Shown here in pieces: positions 45,177 through 53,392 of a stretch of 64,000 nt of DNA. The notes beneath the pieces were generated by a model. It saw only the letters and a program-made list of their open reading frames with translations, did no database searches and was not told the DNA's origin. The position numbers and the translations under genes were made by a program. Source of the DNA: Arcicella sp040387735 (GTDB lineage Bacteria > Bacteroidota > Bacteroidia > Cytophagales > Spirosomataceae); contig JAZKDE010000001.1 of NCBI GenBank assembly GCA_040387735.1, forward strand, positions 1 to 64,000. Reading direction: 5' to 3'. Numbering within the stretch: the stretch's first letter is position 1; every line of letters starts with the position of its first letter.

Positions 45177-46706
45177 ATGAACTACTGGTTATTAATTCCC
45201 GCAGGAATCGTCATTTTGGCAATTCGGGACATTTTGCAAAATCGTCACACTATTCAGCACAATTTTCCAGTAATTGGACATATCCGATATATGCTCGAAA
45301 AAATTGGACCCGAAATTCGCCAATATTTAGTGGCAAATAATCGGGAGGAATTACCTTTCAATCGGGGAGAACGTGCTTGGGTTTATGCTTCCTCTAAGCA
45401 AGAAAATAATTTACAAGGTTTTGGTTCTGATCAAGATTTTAATTCGGTTGGTTATATTTTTATTAAACACGCCATGTTGGGTTATCGTTTACCCGAAGGC
45501 CACCCCAATAAAAAAGAACCAAGTTCGGTGCCGTGTGCCAAAACGATTGGCGAATTTCACAAGCGTAAAAAACCTTATAAACCGTATTCCGTTGTGAATA
45601 TTTCGGGAATGAGTTATGGCTCATTGTCGGCAAAAGCCATTGAATCACTTAATAAAGGAGCAGAAAAGTTTGGCTGCTACCACAATACGGGCGAAGGCTC
45701 ACTGTCGCCATATCACAAATTTGGTTCGGATGTGATTGTGAATATTGGTACCGCTTATTTCGGAGTTCGTAATGATGATGGAGAATTTTCGATGGAAAAA
45801 TTAGTTAAAATGACGACCGAAAATCCATTTGTAAAAGCTTTAGAATTGAAGCTTTCACAAGGGGCAAAACCTGGAAAAGGTGGAATGTTACCAGCCGCAA
45901 AAATTACGAAAGAAATTTCAGAAATTAGACATATTCCGATGGGGAAAGATGCACTTTCTCCCGCTTTTCATACTAAGTTTTCAACCATTCCAGAAATGGT
46001 ACAATTCATCGAAGACATGGCAGAAAAAACAGGTTTGCCTGTCGGAATAAAATCAGCCGTTGGGAAAACTGAAATGTGGGAAGAATTGGCTCAATACATG
46101 GTGAAAACGGGAAAAGGACCAGATTTTATTACCATTGATGGGGGAGAAGGCGGAACGGGAGCAGCCCCGCACGCCTTTGCTGATCACGTTTCATTGCCAT
46201 TCAATTTTGCTTTTACCAAAATTTATAAAATCTTCCAAAAATATGATTTGGCGGATAAAATTGTTTTTATCGGTTCGGGTAGATTGGGTTTTCCAGAAAA
46301 GGCAATGATGGCGTTTGCAATGGGCTGTGATTTGGTAAATGTTGGGCGTGAAGCCATGATGTCAATTGGGTGTATCCAAGCTCAGGTTTGTCACACCAAT
46401 CGTTGTCCGACGGGCGTTGCGACATCTAATAAATGGTTACAAGCAGGAATTGATCCAGCTTTAAAAAGCGAACGTTTTTATAATTACGTGAAAACATTGA
46501 ACAAAGAAATTCTGGAAATTTCTCACGCTTGCGGCTATGAACATCCTTGTCAAATGACCATGCAAGACGTTGATATGGTAATGGGAGATAATAATAAAAC
46601 CAGTTCTTTAGCCACAACCTTCGGTTATAACAAAACAACAGTTCCTTTTGACGGGGTTGCCAAATTATTGGATAGTGCGTATTTGGGTGGTGGAAAAGCA
46701 AAATAG
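45177..46706 (+). CDS. FMN-binding glutamate synthase family protein
   Basis: This 509-residue protein has an N-terminal membrane helix (residues 3-18) and the central domain of glutamate synthase. FITIDGGEGGTGAAPHAFAD and FIGSGRLGFPEKAMMAFAMG form the FMN site, and C399, C405 and C410 (CIQAQVCHTNRCP) match the 3Fe-4S spacing C-x5-C-x4-C. The amidotransferase domain is absent, so it is not a complete GOGAT. The family's physiological reaction is not established. The membrane anchor suggests electron exchange at the membrane. Confidence 0.88.
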   Translation: MNYWLLIPAGIVILAIRDILQNRHTIQHNFPVIGHIRYMLEKIGPEIRQYLVANNREELPFNRGERAWVYASSKQENNLQGFGSDQDFNSVGYIFIKHAMLGYRLPEGHPNKKEPSSVPCAKTIGEFHKRKKPYKPYSVVNISGMSYGSLSAKAIESLNKGAEKFGCYHNTGEGSLSPYHKFGSDVIVNIGTAYFGVRNDDGEFSMEKLVKMTTENPFVKALELKLSQGAKPGKGGMLPAAKITKEISEIRHIPMGKDALSPAFHTKFSTIPEMVQFIEDMAEKTGLPVGIKSAVGKTEMWEELAQYMVKTGKGPDFITIDGGEGGTGAAPHAFADHVSLPFNFAFTKIYKIFQKYDLADKIVFIGSGRLGFPEKAMMAFAMGCDLVNVGREAMMSIGCIQAQVCHTNRCPTGVATSNKWLQAGIDPALKSERFYNYVKTLNKEILEISHACGYEHPCQMTMQDVDMVMGDNNKTSSLATTFGYNKTTVPFDGVAKLLDSAYLGGGKAK

Positions 46707-46795
46707 AACTTAACAGTTTTTAACAAACTATCAATAATATTATGCCTTTATTGACGTTTTTCTTGTGTTACTGAATAATTTAAACACAAAACCGT

Positions 46796-47248
46796 ATGAA
46801 AAAACTATCACTATTATCTATTATTTTATTCTCTTTGGGTATGTTTAGTTGTGCCAAAAAAGATAATACTTTCGAGTCTATTCCCCGTGGTTCAAATGTA
46901 GAAACCCTAACTTCCCAAAAATGGAAAATTGAAAAAGTGACACAACTGATTGAGGGACGATACCAGATTATCTATGACAGAAATACATCATTATTTGATT
47001 TAGATAGTGATTTTAGTAGCCTTAAAATGAAGTTTTTTCATGATAAAACCATGAAAATTTTTACGAAAGGTAACATTGAAGAAGCAGGAAAATGGGAATT
47101 TATCAACCACGAAAGTCAGATTAAAAGCAAGAAAGTTGACCAAAAATCTTTTATTGTTCTACATATCAATAGAATAGAAAAAGAAGAATTGGTTTTTACA
47201 CAAACGGATAATGGTAAAATTATACAATATGATTTTTCGCCGATGTGA
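46796..47248 (+). CDS. Lipocalin-like small lipoprotein
   Basis: The 150-residue lipoprotein has a signal peptide with the lipidated Cys at residue 19 (GMFSC). The remaining 130 residues have the pattern of Bacteroidota lipocalin-like proteins: LTSQKWKIEKVTQLIEGRYQ, then LKMKFFHDKTMKIFTKGNIE and GKWEFINHE, ending in strands ending QYDFSPM. The fold call is by pattern only. No ligand is suggested. It is monocistronic, with a bidirectional terminator after it. Confidence 0.6.
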   Translation: MKKLSLLSIILFSLGMFSCAKKDNTFESIPRGSNVETLTSQKWKIEKVTQLIEGRYQIIYDRNTSLFDLDSDFSSLKMKFFHDKTMKIFTKGNIEEAGKWEFINHESQIKSKKVDQKSFIVLHINRIEKEELVFTQTDNGKIIQYDFSPM

Positions 47249-47258
47249 TTTTAACATA

Positions 47259-47294
47259 CAAAAGTCTCTCAGTTTTAAATTGAGAGACTTTTTG
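47259..47294. terminator. Bidirectional terminator
   Basis: AAAAGTCTCTCA and TGAGAGACTTTTT form a 12-bp hairpin between the convergent lipocalin-like and PilJ-domain genes. Confidence 0.85.
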
Positions 47295-47313
47295 TAAAAT
47301 ATAGTTTCTCAAT

Positions 47314-48165
47314 TTACTCCAATAACTTGGCATACATCGCCGTAATTTTATCCATTTTTGATAAAACAGTCGCTGAAAAAGCATACATTTTTCCAACTTC
47401 AACTCCTTTATTTTCAAAAGTATAACAATTATCTTTTACGCATTTTTCTTCAATCTCACGCCAATCACCAACTACGCCAGCCATGGCATCATCAATTTCT
47501 GTATTGTTGACCTCGGAGGTTATTAATTGACTAAAATTTTGCTGTAAATATTCTGCTAAATTCTTTAATCGTAGAGCGGTTGCAGACTCAGCAACTCCCC
47601 AAACGTAAGCCGCATAATAAAAAGTAAGTCTTTGCGATAACATTCGCTGTCTGCCCGAAGTGTTAATATTGTCCGCAATAATTGCCGATGAAACTCCGTC
47701 AACTTCTTTTTTTAAACTTCCTGCGTATTCTACATAAGCTTTTACAACGTCATCACAAGCCGTAAGAATGGTGGTGTTGGTTTCTAAAATTAGCTTTGCA
47801 TTCTCTTTAGTGACATCAGAAACGATAAGTTTTTTGTATTCCTGCCATAAATTTTCTTCTTTCAATAGCAAAAGATTAATCTTGTCGGTTGGAGTAAAAG
47901 CTAATAGTGATTTTAAATTTTCCTCAAATAAAATAATGGAATTATTTCTTTCCTTGGTGGCAGCATCAGCATTAATGTTCATCCCGATGTACATATAAGC
48001 TTTGGCCATTCGCTGGGAGAGCATTCGCTGTTTTCCCGAAATATTTACTGATGCTCCAACTGACATGGTTGGTGGTGTTGGGGTAGGATTTGAGAGCGTT
48101 TGTCCTGTTATTTTCAATAAAGTAAATACCCAAATTGTGGCGGCAATAAAGAATGTTTTTCTCAT
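47314..48165 (-). CDS. Secreted protein with two PilJ-type (T4P methyl-accepting N-terminal) segments
   Basis: The 283-residue protein has a signal peptide (to about residue 22, ITGQ) and two copies of the type IV pili methyl-accepting chemotaxis N-terminal motif: NISGKQRMLSQRMAKAYM (41-58) and NTSGRQRMLSQRLTFYYA (168-185). In NarX/PilJ sensors this helical motif forms the ligand-sensing part, but here there is no membrane helix or signalling domain after it, so it is a soluble periplasmic double sensor-like module. It is 11 bases downstream of the Sel1 gene on the same strand, so the two are probably co-transcribed. Confidence 0.82.
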   Translation of the reverse strand: MRKTFFIAATIWVFTLLKITGQTLSNPTPTPPTMSVGASVNISGKQRMLSQRMAKAYMYIGMNINADAATKERNNSIILFEENLKSLLAFTPTDKINLLLLKEENLWQEYKKLIVSDVTKENAKLILETNTTILTACDDVVKAYVEYAGSLKKEVDGVSSAIIADNINTSGRQRMLSQRLTFYYAAYVWGVAESATALRLKNLAEYLQQNFSQLITSEVNNTEIDDAMAGVVGDWREIEEKCVKDNCYTFENKGVEVGKMYAFSATVLSKMDKITAMYAKLLE

Positions 48166-48176
48166 GATTTTGGAAT

Positions 48177-48959
48177 TTATAGTTTTATATTCTGCTTGAT
48201 TGTTTTATTTTCTTTATATTTTTTGAACCAAATTTTTGCTTTAAGCATATCCCTCGGAACACTACTATAACCTTTGGCATAAATTGACCCCAACATCCAT
48301 TGGGCTTCGGCAACTTCTTGATTGCCAGATTCTTCCAAAAGAGTAATGCCTTTAGTTTCGTCACGAAGTTCGTCGGGTAGGCCTTGGAAATATAATCGGC
48401 CTAATTCAAATTTTGCAAATGGTAAATCTTGCTTGGTAGCCTCTTGGAAGTTGAAAATGGCTTTTTGTACATCACGTTGTAGATTGAATCCACCCAATTC
48501 ATAAATCTGACCTAAAGATAAATAGGCTTCTTTAGTTGGTTTTATCGCTATTGATTTTAGGAAATATTGCTCGGCTAATTGATAGTTTGTTTCAATACCA
48601 CTCCCAATATTTCGCCGACATTCTGCAAGATAGTAAAATGCCTCACTATCCATTTCTGGTGAGTTTTTACACGGATTTAGTAACCTGAAAGTTTGGAGAA
48701 GATAGCCTGATTTGAACAAATCTTTGGCTTTTGCAATGGCCAGATTTGATTCCTTATTTAAGGAAATTCCAGCATTTGCGTGTAAATTGGCCTTGGGTTT
48801 AACCTTTCGAATAGTTTTCTTCCGAACTACTTTTGAAGATGCACGAAATAATCGACTCTTTTGCAAGTACGATTCTTTAGGCTTGACAGGACGCACCTGA
48901 GCCTTGGTGATATTGTTGCTCCCCCAAGCTAACAATATCGTTAGAAATATTTTTTTCAA
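48177..48959 (-). CDS. Sel1/TPR-like repeat secreted protein
   Basis: The 260-residue protein starts with TTG at 48959, where the signal peptide KKIFLTILLAWGSNNITKAQ begins; no nearby ATG offers a signal. After a Lys/Arg-rich stretch (residues 22-60) come TPR-like helices and at least three Sel1-type units: AYLSLGQIYELGG, AKFELGRLYFQGLPDE and AQWMLGSIYAKGYSSVPRD. Such repeats make protein-binding scaffolds. It probably pairs with the PilJ-domain gene following it. Confidence 0.8.
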   Translation of the reverse strand: MKKIFLTILLAWGSNNITKAQVRPVKPKESYLQKSRLFRASSKVVRKKTIRKVKPKANLHANAGISLNKESNLAIAKAKDLFKSGYLLQTFRLLNPCKNSPEMDSEAFYYLAECRRNIGSGIETNYQLAEQYFLKSIAIKPTKEAYLSLGQIYELGGFNLQRDVQKAIFNFQEATKQDLPFAKFELGRLYFQGLPDELRDETKGITLLEESGNQEVAEAQWMLGSIYAKGYSSVPRDMLKAKIWFKKYKENKTIKQNIKL

Positions 48960-49057
48960 TGAATTTAGATTGCTTTAACAGCCTTTTTAACAGAGTTATG
49001 CTTAAAATTATGCTAATATAACTTTTAGTTTTATAAATCCTGAAACAAAAGTTATAT

Positions 49058-49128
49058 TCTCTAATAAAAAAAGGTAAAAAGCCTATCCTGTCGACAGAAT
49101 AGGCTTTTTACCTTTTTTTATTAGAGAA
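49058..49128. terminator. Very long perfect hairpin terminator
   Basis: About 30 bases are perfectly self-complementary, from TTCTCTAATAAAAAAAGG on the left to the matching right arm, around a small loop CCTGTCGACAGA. The hairpin lies just downstream of the WG-repeat gene on the minus strand (stop at 49152). The arms are longer than ordinary terminators in this window. Confidence 0.85.
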
Positions 49129-49151
49129 CTTGTCAAAATCGGGATTATAAA

Positions 49152-51101
49152 TTATTCTGCTCCATTTGCTTTTATTCGAATCGCTTCTAATTCCTTGCAA
49201 TTTTGAGTGCATTCACCCTGTTGATTTAAAACATAACGATTATTATATTTATCCAAAACCTCATATTCTTTGGTTAGGTCAATATATTTCACGTCTTTGA
49301 AAACAAAAGGAACAATCTTCGCATTAAATTTATTGATTAATCCCATTTGATTTTCACCTTTTGACGCAATGGCAAATCCATTTTTAAAATACTCGAGCAT
49401 TGAATAATCGGGTGTTACTTGTACTTTTCCTCTCGCATCAAGATAACCGTATTTTCCGTTGTCGTGTTGTACTAAATAATAATCTTCGGAAGACCTCAAA
49501 ATAGTCTTAAACTGACATTTTGCCAAATATTTACCCGTTGTATCAAGTGTTCCCCAAAGCCCATTTTGACGGATGAAAAAGAATTGATGTTTACTCACTG
49601 CTTGGACAAAATCGAATGGTTCGGGAGTAATTACTTTAAAATCATCGCCACGAACAAGCATGAATTTTACATTTTTGTTTTTGTCTTCATTACGATACGC
49701 ACGGACTACAATACAATTATGGACCATTGAATCGGTCACGGTATAATTGATTTTTCCTGCATCAGGATATTTTGTAATCGGTAAAATTACTGTGCTTCCA
49801 TTTACATCAATTACTTTATCAGCTTTACAAGTGCCTATTCTTTTACCCTTTTCGTCGAGGTTACAACTCACAATTTCTTTGACCACCAAAAGTCCTTTCT
49901 TGTTAATTTTACCGACTGATTCATATTCTAAAGGAATAATTTCTAAACCTTTTAGATTAATGAATCCGTGTTTCAACCCTTTTCCTTCAATTTCTTTACT
50001 AACTGGTACCAAATCAAACTCGCCAATTGCTCCAATAGTATTAAATTGAGGATCAATTACGGTCTTTAAATCTTTGTCCACTAATCCAAAAAGATTATTT
50101 TCACCCTGAATAATTCCTAAACCACGAGCATCAAAATCACTAATTTTCTTGTAAATTTTACTAACTCTAAAATCATTGACGTTAATTAATTGCTGTTTGG
50201 CATCGCTAATTCCTTTGACAAAGCCAAAATTATCTACGTCGGTAATGATATTAAAATCAGGTTTCCAGACAATTTCACCGTTTACATTGATTAAGCCGAC
50301 TTTTTTATTTTGATAAACTTTAAAGAGATTTTCTTTTCCTGAAGGCTCAACTAAATCATAATTGGCTTCAGAAACAGTTCCTTCTCCCAACTTAAAAATG
50401 CCCCATTTTAGATTAGTTTTTACTCCTAAAGTGGTGCTATTCAAAATAACAATATCATCGTAAAGCGAAGAGACAACTTTGTTTGTTTTATCGTAATTAT
50501 TGTCAATCAAAGCCATTTGATTTGATTTCAATTTTACCAAAGTAAAACCTTTTGAAATTGATTTGGCTTCGACAATATTCTGCAATTCATCACTTTCAAT
50601 GCCTAAATTATCAACAAAGTGCCAAGCTTGACGTTTTACTAATGCTTTTCCGTCGTTAAAAGCTTCGGCTTTTTCGTATTGACAGGCAATTATTTCATCC
50701 CCACAAAGGTTGAGATAACCCCAAACACCGTCTTTTTTAATACGAGCCAATCCTTGTTTATAGTTTTCTACAAAACCGTAACGCACATTATTTCGCAGCC
50801 TTTCTAAGGGGAAAGCTAAAATGTCCCGCCCATCTAAATCCTTGCTTTGCGAAAGTCCAATACCTGATTTATTGTTGAAACAAGTAACGGCATTTGCATT
50901 TTTGGTAGGATCGAGTACTATTTTAGTAGGTTCGCTTAAAGATTTGTTTCCAATGGATTGATTGGAGGTAGCTTGTTGATTAAACTTAAGAATTCTGGCA
51001 GGCTCATTTTTTGATTCTAATGAAGCCAATTGTGAATAAGAGAAGGCATCGGCATTCCCTAAATATGCCAGCAATCCTATTGCTAAACATAGTCGTTTCA
51101 T
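49152..51101 (-). CDS. WG-repeat-containing secreted protein
   Basis: The 649-residue protein has a signal peptide (to about residue 19, GNADAF). From about residue 110 to the end it consists of degenerate WG beta repeats, for example WGYLNLCGDEIIACQYEKAE, FGLVDKDLKTVIDPQF, HGFINLKGLEIIPLEYESVG, WGTLDTTGKYLAKCQF and YGYLDARGKVQVTPDYS. These are open-ended beta repeats of unknown binding function, abundant in Bacteroidota surface and periplasmic proteins. Several units lack the canonical Trp-Gly. Confidence 0.87.
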   Translation of the reverse strand: MKRLCLAIGLLAYLGNADAFSYSQLASLESKNEPARILKFNQQATSNQSIGNKSLSEPTKIVLDPTKNANAVTCFNNKSGIGLSQSKDLDGRDILAFPLERLRNNVRYGFVENYKQGLARIKKDGVWGYLNLCGDEIIACQYEKAEAFNDGKALVKRQAWHFVDNLGIESDELQNIVEAKSISKGFTLVKLKSNQMALIDNNYDKTNKVVSSLYDDIVILNSTTLGVKTNLKWGIFKLGEGTVSEANYDLVEPSGKENLFKVYQNKKVGLINVNGEIVWKPDFNIITDVDNFGFVKGISDAKQQLINVNDFRVSKIYKKISDFDARGLGIIQGENNLFGLVDKDLKTVIDPQFNTIGAIGEFDLVPVSKEIEGKGLKHGFINLKGLEIIPLEYESVGKINKKGLLVVKEIVSCNLDEKGKRIGTCKADKVIDVNGSTVILPITKYPDAGKINYTVTDSMVHNCIVVRAYRNEDKNKNVKFMLVRGDDFKVITPEPFDFVQAVSKHQFFFIRQNGLWGTLDTTGKYLAKCQFKTILRSSEDYYLVQHDNGKYGYLDARGKVQVTPDYSMLEYFKNGFAIASKGENQMGLINKFNAKIVPFVFKDVKYIDLTKEYEVLDKYNNRYVLNQQGECTQNCKELEAIRIKANGAE

Positions 51102-51437
51102 AATTTTTATGGATTTTTATAAGTAAGGGTTTTCCCTTAAGGATAATCTCTTTCACTTTTCGTGCCAAATAACACAATCACAGGTGGATACAAGATTATC
51201 TTTGGAAAAATGGTGTAACTATTATTCCTATAGCGGATGGATTTTGAGTTACTAAACAAGCAGTGGCGGAGACTTGTAGAAATGATTTTATAGTTTCAAA
51301 AATAAAAAAAAGTTGTATGATAACCTAATTTGAAAGTGTTTTTTTTATGCTTTAAAGGCTGTTTTTGGCAATTATTTGACCAATGCAGAAGTTCCTTCTT
51401 ATGATTACTCAAAAATATGGTAGAACTCTGGATAAAT
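51102..51437. other. 336-base intergenic region between the WG-repeat and DUF481 genes
   Basis: No gene is supported. A short TAAGGGTTTTCCCTTA self-complementary element is at about 51123-51140. A minus-strand TATTTTTG (51297-51304) could be a -7 element for the WG-repeat gene, but no TTTG is at the right distance. A 27-codon open stretch on the plus strand was not considered a gene. Confidence 0.4.
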
Positions 51438-52286
51438 TTAATTTGAACCGTTATAAATTAAGCCAATTGTTGTGTTAGTTTGAGCATTTTGAACGCTGAG
51501 AGAATTGAAGTTTTCGTAGGTGTTTTCAAAGCTGGCTAAGATAGAAATGTATTTTCCTACTTTGTACGAAAGCTGAGTAGAGGAGTTCCAACGATAGTAA
51601 TTATCATTCAAGGATGGTTGTAGAAAAACAACACTTTGAATAAATAATTTATCTGGAATAATGTCATATTTACCTCTAAATCGGGTAGAATTTCTAAAAA
51701 CATTTCGGTCTTGTTTTTCCACAAAATCGGTTACTTCCCGAACAAGAGCATTGCTAATACTTAATTTCAATCTTGCTTTTGGTGTTCTTTTTCCTCCAAA
51801 AATTTTCCAGCCAATTCCCACGCCAATATTGTATCTTGAAGATATTTTGCGAAGATTGCTTTGCTCAAATGCTCCGAAAAGTAAACCATATACGTCGTGT
51901 TGGGCATAAAAAAGGGTTGAATTAATATCCATTAAAATTTCTCTTTCCTGCAATACATTTGAGTTTGTTCCGTATTGAAAGCGGGGAGATGTAAAAAAAC
52001 CGAAAATTGATTTTTTGCTCTCAAAATTTAAAGTCGTTTTGAAGTTTAATAATTGACGATTTACGTTTCCAGAACTGGCTGTTCCGTCTAAACTGACACT
52101 ATAAAACCAAGCGGGTAATTGTTGCCGCTCATCAGTAGATTGAAATTCGGTTTCATCACTTGTCGTATCGGTTGACGTTGAGGTTTGAGGAGTTACCGTT
52201 GGCACTTGCGTACTATCAGGAACCTGGGCAGCTAAATTTAATGAGCATAATAAAATGAGAATGATTGATAATAAAGATTTTTTCAT
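51438..52286 (-). CDS. DUF481-family outer membrane protein
   Basis: The 282-residue protein has a signal peptide (to about residue 20, LAAQ), an acidic Thr/Ser-rich linker (24-55) and a beta-barrel region with YSVSLDGTASSGNVNRQLLNF, typical of DUF481 (salt-stress induced outer membrane protein). GIGWKIFGGKRTPKARLKLS and the end TNTTIGLIYNGSN fit barrel strands. Its function is unknown. A TATCTTTG (52312-52319, minus strand) sits at promoter distance, giving a short leader, although no -33 TTTG is evident. Confidence 0.82.
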   Translation of the reverse strand: MKKSLLSIILILLCSLNLAAQVPDSTQVPTVTPQTSTSTDTTSDETEFQSTDERQQLPAWFYSVSLDGTASSGNVNRQLLNFKTTLNFESKKSIFGFFTSPRFQYGTNSNVLQEREILMDINSTLFYAQHDVYGLLFGAFEQSNLRKISSRYNIGVGIGWKIFGGKRTPKARLKLSISNALVREVTDFVEKQDRNVFRNSTRFRGKYDIIPDKLFIQSVVFLQPSLNDNYYRWNSSTQLSYKVGKYISILASFENTYENFNSLSVQNAQTNTTIGLIYNGSN

Positions 52287-52311
52287 GAAATAATTATTAA
52301 AAGTGGTCTGA

Positions 52312-52319
52312 CAAAGATA
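52312..52319 (-). promoter_or_regulatory. Predicted -7 element of the DUF481 gene
   Basis: TATCTTTG on the minus strand matches the Bacteroidota -7 consensus and would start transcription near 52306, about 20 bases before the ATG. No matching -33 element was found. Confidence 0.4.
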
Positions 52320-52531
52320 CGAAGTAAAAGATTATTGAAAAATAACTTTTTTAGTATATTTTTCTATTTTTGTATTGTAAGTAATTGATATTTAAAGTAT
52401 TATGCTTTGTTAGTATTCCAAATATTTAACCTAAAATAGCAAACCAGAATCTCTGATTTTGTCGTCTTGGGGCGTTCTGTTAAATTTGAGTTCCAAAAGA
52501 TTTTCAAACCAAAAGAAATAAAAATTAATCT

Positions 52532-53278
52532 ATGGCATTATTACAAAATAAAGTCGTCTTAGTAACGGGTGCTTCTCGTGGCATCGGACGAGCAATTGCT
52601 TTCAAGATGGCTCAAGAAGGAGCTAATGTAGCATTTACCTACCTTTCATCCGTTGAGAAAGGATTGGCTCTGGAAACCGAATTGTCGGCTATGGGAGTGA
52701 AAGCAAAAGGTTATCGCTCAGATGCCTCTGATTTTAAGCAAGCTGAAGAATTAATGAATTCTGTTGTGGCAGATTTTGGCACAATAGATGTATTAATTAA
52801 CAATGCGGGTATCACGAAAGACGGCTTATTGATGCGTATGTCCGAAGAACAGTGGGATTCGGTTATTCAAGTAAACTTGAAATCGGTATTCAACTTGACC
52901 AAAGCAGCTACCAAACCAATGATGAAAGCAAAATCTGGCTCAATCATCAATTTGACTTCGGTAGTTGGTATTCGTGGAAATGCTGGACAATCTAATTATG
53001 CTGCTTCAAAAGCGGGAATTATTGGATTTACAAAATCTGTTGCTTTAGAATTAGGCTCAAGAAATATTCGTTCAAATGCTATCGCTCCGGGTTTTATTGA
53101 AACTGAAATGACGGGTGAATTGAATGAAGCATCAGTGGCAGAATGGACAAAGTCTATTCCTCTAAAACGTGGTGGTCAGCCCGAAGAAGTAGCCGATGCT
53201 TGTGTTTTCTTAGCCTCAGATATGTCTCGCTACATCACTGGACAAGTGCTTCAAGTTGATGGCGGAATGTTAACTTAA
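52532..53278 (+). CDS. fabG: 3-oxoacyl-[acyl-carrier-protein] reductase FabG
   Basis: This 248-residue SDR has the classical FabG length. The cofactor motif TGASRGIG is at residues 13-20. NNAG appears near 90, the catalytic Ser is in NLTSVVG, and YAASK follows. GFIETEMT and QVLQVDGGMLT close the fold. It reduces 3-oxoacyl-ACP with NADPH in type II fatty acid synthesis. It is not in a fab cluster here, which is common in this phylum. A TATTTTTG (52365-52372) may be its -7 element, giving a leader of about 150 bases. Confidence 0.9.
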   Translation: MALLQNKVVLVTGASRGIGRAIAFKMAQEGANVAFTYLSSVEKGLALETELSAMGVKAKGYRSDASDFKQAEELMNSVVADFGTIDVLINNAGITKDGLLMRMSEEQWDSVIQVNLKSVFNLTKAATKPMMKAKSGSIINLTSVVGIRGNAGQSNYAASKAGIIGFTKSVALELGSRNIRSNAIAPGFIETEMTGELNEASVAEWTKSIPLKRGGQPEEVADACVFLASDMSRYITGQVLQVDGGMLT

Positions 53279-53288
53279 AAACAGTTGT

Positions 53289-53366
53289 CAGTTATCAGTA
53301 AACAGTTATCAGATTTTCTTTTAACTGTTTACCGACAATCGTTCTTATAAATCTTACTGATAACTG
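53289..53366. repeat. Intergenic inverted repeat (12-bp perfect arms)
   Basis: CAGTTATCAGTA (53289-53300) is inverted at 53355-53366. The region between also repeats TTATCAG and TAACTGTT words, so it is a nested, simple-worded palindrome between fabG and the VWA-like gene. Confidence 0.65.
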
Positions 53367-53392
53367 ATAATTGCTAACTGATACCTGTATTT

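Noticed and set aside
51160..51260. Short open stretch on the plus strand upstream of DUF481
   Set aside because: It is about 27 codons between stop codons, which is expected by chance in A+T-rich DNA.
53280..53392. Repeat array between fabG and the VWA-like gene as a CRISPR array
   Set aside because: The words are inverted and not separated by unique spacers of constant length.
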